Shown here: positions 60,640 through 64,000 of the stretch, piece after piece
Layout of the letters: every line of letters starts with the position of its first letter
Numbering within the stretch: position 1 is the stretch's first letter
DNA from: Orthonyx spaldingii
Taxonomy: Eukaryota > Chordata > Aves > Passeriformes > Orthonychidae
Direction of reading: 5' to 3'
DNA: 64,000 bases
NCBI GenBank assembly: GCA_013397795.1
Contig: VZTJ01003252.1
Location: forward strand, 1,036,711 to 1,100,710
The notes under the pieces: model-generated
Told to the model about the DNA's origin: nothing
Seen by the model: only the letters and a program-made list of their open reading frames with translations
Database searches by the model: none
Position numbers and translations under genes: made by a program

Positions 60640-60960
60640 GAGAAGTATCTTCAGCTGTGAATACGTATATATACTCTAATGACAGTCAGCTGTCACGTCT
60701 GTAAACATACATTTACCTCCCATTAAGGATTATTTGCCCCTTTTTGTGACCTTTCACCAGCTTTCCATACCCTGGCCATGTGGCACAGATGGTATAATCC
60801 TGTCAGGCTAAGGCAGGTGACAGTGCTGCTCAGTGTTTAGTAATCAGTGACTGTAATTAGCCAGACTGGACGCAGGCTCAGATAATAGGGCAGTCAAACA
60901 GCTGCCAGTCATGAGGCTTTTCCTGTGGACTGCAGGAGATGGGAGAGAGGATGATATAAA
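60640..60960. promoter_or_regulatory. possible enhancer with paired TGACAG sites
   Basis: TGACAG, the MEIS/PKNOX/TGIF half-site, occurs four times in 144 bases as two inverted pairs: TGACAG 60680-60685 with CTGTCA 60690-60695, and CTGTCA 60800-60805 with TGACAG 60818-60823. A homeodomain core TAATTAG sits at 60854-60860. The sequence is high-complexity without repeat signature and lies about 1.2 kb before a CpG island. The enhancer call is inference. Confidence 0.35.
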
Positions 60961-62039
60961 GAGGCCATGCATTTTTCCAAAACACCTTATACAGAACCAG
61001 TGATAATGTTATATATGGTGTTTTTCATAAAAAACAAACAAAAAAAACTCCTTCCAGAGTGACCAATAAAGTGTGTTTCATATCACAAGGAGCTTTTAGT
61101 TGAGTTTTAAATCTGAAGGAGGTGTCTGGAGAGTGTTTAGCAGTACCAGAGCTTTTTCTTATTTGGAGACTATCTTGTCATGCTTTCCTTGCACAGATAC
61201 GTTCACACGCACACAAAACGTGGATGGATTAAGTGCTCCAGGTTTCTGATCCCTAAAGCAACTTCTTTAACACAGGAAAATGCTAAGCTACTACTTGTTT
61301 GCATTCAGAGATCAGGATTTAGACGAATAAACTTAGTTGCAGTGAAAATAAAAAAAAATTATTAAAGAGATACTATTAAAAATATGAAGAGTATTGAAAC
61401 TACTGACTACAGAAAGGTATCCGAACACACTTTTTATTGGTTTTAGTTCTTTTTAGAGATCTCAGAGATTGTCTTCGTTTCTGATCTTGTGTTACACTAC
61501 ACATTTAGATGATATGCAAGCTGCACATGCTGTATTTAAGAGAAGCAAGCAGTGTGCTGTACCAACCACATTTTCATGTGAGAGATGATTCACTGTCTCC
61601 TGGATGGTAGAAAATTCTCTGTCCTAAGCAGATGCTCATGCTTACAGTTTCTGAGGGTGAAAGAGGTTTTATTACCAAAAAGGCAACAGTCATCTCTTGC
61701 AGAGGAAAGACTAGCATTCATTGCCTAGGAGGGCTTTTTTTCCCTTACTTCAATATTTCTCTCCTATTTTTAAACGTGTGCCTATTATTGCAAAGACTCT
61801 AATAATGAAATATATTTAATTTAAAAAAATGCACACATCACAATTAATGAACTTCTCCTCATCCTTTACTGCATATATTCCAACAGCTTTTCTACCTCTT
61901 TTCCTCCAAAACTGCGCTATTTATCTGTACTGAACAGATACCTTAATCTTTTGGGGGAAAAGCAGAGAATAATTTCAATTTCCATGCATTTATGAGAAGA
62001 CATTCTTAAATAGGGCAGTGAAAGAGATATTGCATCTAT
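60961..62039. other. AT-rich non-coding stretch, no gene seen
   Basis: No gene is recognised. Composition is AT-rich up to a sharp transition to CpG-rich sequence at about 62.05 kb. Confidence 0.55.
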
Positions 62040-62049
62040 AAATAAATTA

Positions 62050-62340
62050 TTCCGAGGCGGGCAGTGGGATGGGGTTACACATCGCCATTGTGCGGGGAGG
62101 CTGCAAAGCCTGACCCGGGAGTGCAGCTGTTGTCTTTGTGCCGGGCACTCTGCCTCTGCCATTGTTCCCCTGATTACAACAGGCACGTCGGGGGCGCGGG
62201 GAGGGCAGGCGGGGGTGAAAGGATGGCTGTGCATTGATAACGCCTGGCACTATCACACAGGGCAGCGATAGGCTTCTCAGCTGCGGCGCTATCGGGGCGT
62301 GGGGCTCCGGAGCGTGTGTGTCCCCCCGCCTCCCCTCCCT
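62050..62340. promoter_or_regulatory. CpG island
   Basis: By direct count there are about 20 CpGs in about 290 bases, against very few per kilobase elsewhere in the window. GC content is clearly above the flanks. It contains a G-quadruplex motif (62190-62215) and SOX-like sites CATTGTG (62086-62092) and CATTGTTC (62160-62167). CpG islands in bird genomes usually mark promoters or developmental regulatory elements. No annotated-looking first exon of a known protein is visible, so the gene it would serve is unknown. Confidence 0.75.
62190..62215 (+). other. canonical G-quadruplex motif
   Basis: Four guanine runs of 5, 4, 3 and 5 are separated by loops CGC, A and CAGGC, fitting the G3+N1-7 rule. 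It sits in the centre of the CpG island on the plus strand. Confidence 0.85.
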
Positions 62341-62442
62341 GAATCAGCAATTTCAGGAGATGTGAATGTGTTCACCTCCTGCGTGTGCCAGCTGGATCTT
62401 ACCCAGACACACATACGCACACGGGATTGTGTCAACAGATGG

Positions 62443-62450
62443 TATAAAAG
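62443..62450 (+). promoter_or_regulatory. TATA box-like element downstream of the CpG island
   Basis: TATAAAAG within GGTATAAAAGGGG is a full-consensus TATA box. A start site would be expected at about 62470-62480. A splice-donor-like GGAG|GTAAGG follows at 62507, so a very short first exon is conceivable. No transcript evidence is available and chance occurrence is possible. Confidence 0.4.
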
Positions 62451-62514
62451 GGGACAAAAAGGACAGTATTTCCAAATTGAATATGTAATATCAAACAGGT
62501 GTGGAGGTAAGGAG

Positions 62515-62850
62515 ATGGTAATGAACAGGGAACGCCGGGCTGCAGAGAAGGGTGTCTGTGCTGCTCACAGCAGAGAGGTGGAGAGGGAACTCATTGCTTT
62601 TACCATGCTCCACTCAACAGGAGGGGAAAACGGCCGTGATCTCTCTGCCACTGCCATTGTCCCCAGTAACACCTCAGCTTCTGCATGGCCTGGCCCCAAG
62701 GAGACAGCAGGGATGATGTCCCTGCTGCTCTTTCATCCTCCACATTGTCTTATTTCCAGCAGCACCTTCAAAAGCCCTACACAAAGATGCTTGGTCTGCC
62801 AGGACCCTAAAAGCCATGCTCACCTACTTCTCCGCCTGGGCCAGAGGTAG
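62515..62850 (+). other. unrecognised 111-codon open frame, probably not coding
   Basis: This frame stays open leftwards to a GTG at 62299 (183 codons in all), through the CpG island, but the first ATG is at 62515. I recognise no domain, signal peptide or membrane segment. High GC in the first half makes stops rare, which explains the length. A short non-coding RNA exon is as likely as a coding one. Confidence 0.2.
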
Positions 62851-64000
62851 GCCAGGAAGACAGGACATCAATAGCAGAGGTGTTCCCAGCACCTGTTACC
62901 AGCCTGCCTGGGGCAAAAGGGAGAAATACCCCAGAACAGAAAAGCCCAAATCAGTTGGGCTAATCTAGGATGCTGCTGTCATCACAGATGCGCTGGGGAC
63001 ATCTGAGCTGGGCTTACTGAGCATGAGCATGAAAGGCATCCATGTCACGGGAGGTGTTGTGTGGCCCATACCTTGCTGCAACACTGTGATTGATTCCCAT
63101 TTCCTTCTGTGGACCTCCTGACACCTGGGATAGCTGCCACTCACCCCACCATCGACCTTTAGGGCTGCATAGCACACCTGTGTCATGAGCCTGGCCATGG
63201 GAAGGGATCCACCTGCCCTGCACCCTTCAGGAGAAGCTGGACATGCCAAATGCAACTGGGTTATTTACCCCCAAAAGATGACAAAGCAGCCATGCTTGGC
63301 ACCAGCCATAGAGTCCCTCAAGGCCAAACTGCCTGTCCATTTGTATCCCAAGATATGTCAGAGAAAACACAGTATGGCTTTTTCACCCCCTCCATTCTTG
63401 TGAACTGGGATGTACAACAGCTCACCATTTCTTTGTAGATTTTCCTTTTCCTAAAACCCAGAGTAAATCGTCCTATTTCTCAGCAGATGCTATCTGGTCA
63501 CTCTGAGCTCCTCCTCAACTGCTGAAAAGAAGTATTCATCTTAAACCTACTTAATTTTTATATTCCTGTCTAGTTTTTCCATTTATTTCCAATTACCATG
63601 GGTCTCACTCTCTGTCAGGGATAGGATCACACATCTGTCTCACTGTTAAAACTGCTAACAGAGACCAGGAGTAAGGGATTTCTGACATGAAAGCCATGGC
63701 CACCCATGACAAGCAGGGGTAGAAACTGAGATGCCTGCTACTGTGGGACTGGGACGGATTCATTTGATGCTGCTTTGATACTTCAGTTTCTGTCAGGTAC
63801 CTACAACAATACAATCTGAAAACAAGTTTACAAAGTAGCCATACACTAACTTGTGTATTCCCACATTCTTTCTTTTGCTTATCCCGAAGTTATAGTACAC
63901 TGTGTACAAATTCACCTTACAGATATTCATGTATTTTCCTTGCAATCTGGAACACATCTGTTATATGTAGATGAGCTTCCTGTGTGGCGGTCATCCAGTC
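62851..64000. other. non-coding stretch to the window end, no gene seen
   Basis: No gene or repeat family is recognised. Overlapping domain-free open frames lie at 62965-63255, 63185-63438 and 63605-63814. If the CpG island is a plus-strand promoter, downstream exons would lie beyond this window. Confidence 0.5.

Noticed and set aside
62299..62850. Longest open frame of the window (183 codons) as a new protein gene
   Set aside because: It starts at GTG, the first ATG is 72 codons in, no domain is recognisable, and the GC-rich CpG island explains the lack of stops. Kept only as a low-confidence feature from the ATG.
1..64000. CRISPR array, operon, prophage or toxin-antitoxin system
   Set aside because: The repeat content is vertebrate (CR1, ERVL LTR, MIR-like), there are no regularly spaced direct repeats with unique spacers, and no dense same-strand genes with ribosome binding sites.
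1..64000. tRNA, rRNA or snoRNA genes
   Set aside because: I found no convincing B-box (GGTTCGANTCC) paired with an A-box at tRNA distance, no rRNA segment, and no C/D box pair with closing stem. A tRNAscan-SE/Infernal run would settle it.

Overview
This is a vertebrate, almost certainly avian, non-coding window. The evidence is in the repeats. Several CR1 LINE 3' ends carry the typical bird tail ending in a degenerate ATTCTATG motif, and there is one avian ERVL-type solo LTR. A background of old MIR/amniote-SINE-like and palindromic amniote repeats is also present. Mammalian Alu, B1 or L1 sequences are absent, and CpG is strongly depleted outside a few spots. Two short runs of N sit inside poly-T and poly-A tracts, which marks a draft assembly. 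I cannot tell the species; the LTR type suits a neoavian bird, possibly a passerine.

I found no protein-coding gene of the host. The open reading frames are short, many begin at a non-ATG codon, and none shows a recognisable host domain. The only recognisable protein sequence is CR1 ORF2 debris, mainly the 146-codon frame at 57001-57441 (minus). The window is best read as a gene desert or the inside of a very large intron.

Layout: 1-12 kb is AT-rich, with a CR1 tail (3.8 kb), old MIR-like pieces (4.5-4.9, 9.3, 10.7, 12.1 kb), a possible conserved element (7.0-7.5 kb) and a sequence gap (11.5 kb). 12-30 kb holds possible conserved elements (16.1-17.3 and 28.9-29.2 kb), a palindromic ancient repeat (18.1 kb), a CR1 fragment (19.3 kb) and further amniote repeat relics (20.1, 24.2, 25.8, 26.7 kb). 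30-47 kb starts with a second gap, then is mostly unremarkable, with a decayed CR1 (42.1-42.5 kb) and a homeodomain-motif duplication (45.4 kb). 47.1-47.7 kb is the LTR. 47.7-56.9 kb is featureless AT-rich sequence with simple repeats. 56.9-58.5 kb contains two CR1 copies of different age, both on the minus strand. 60.6-62.5 kb is the most regulatory-looking part: paired TGACAG sites, then a CpG island with a G-quadruplex motif, SOX-like sites, a TATA box and a splice-donor-like site.

No operon, CRISPR array, phage or other multi-gene system is present. The best candidates for something undescribed are the isolated CpG island/promoter-like segment near 62.1-62.5 kb and the nearby paired MEIS/TGIF-type sites. 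All conserved-element and promoter statements are inference from motif content and need cross-species alignment and transcript data.
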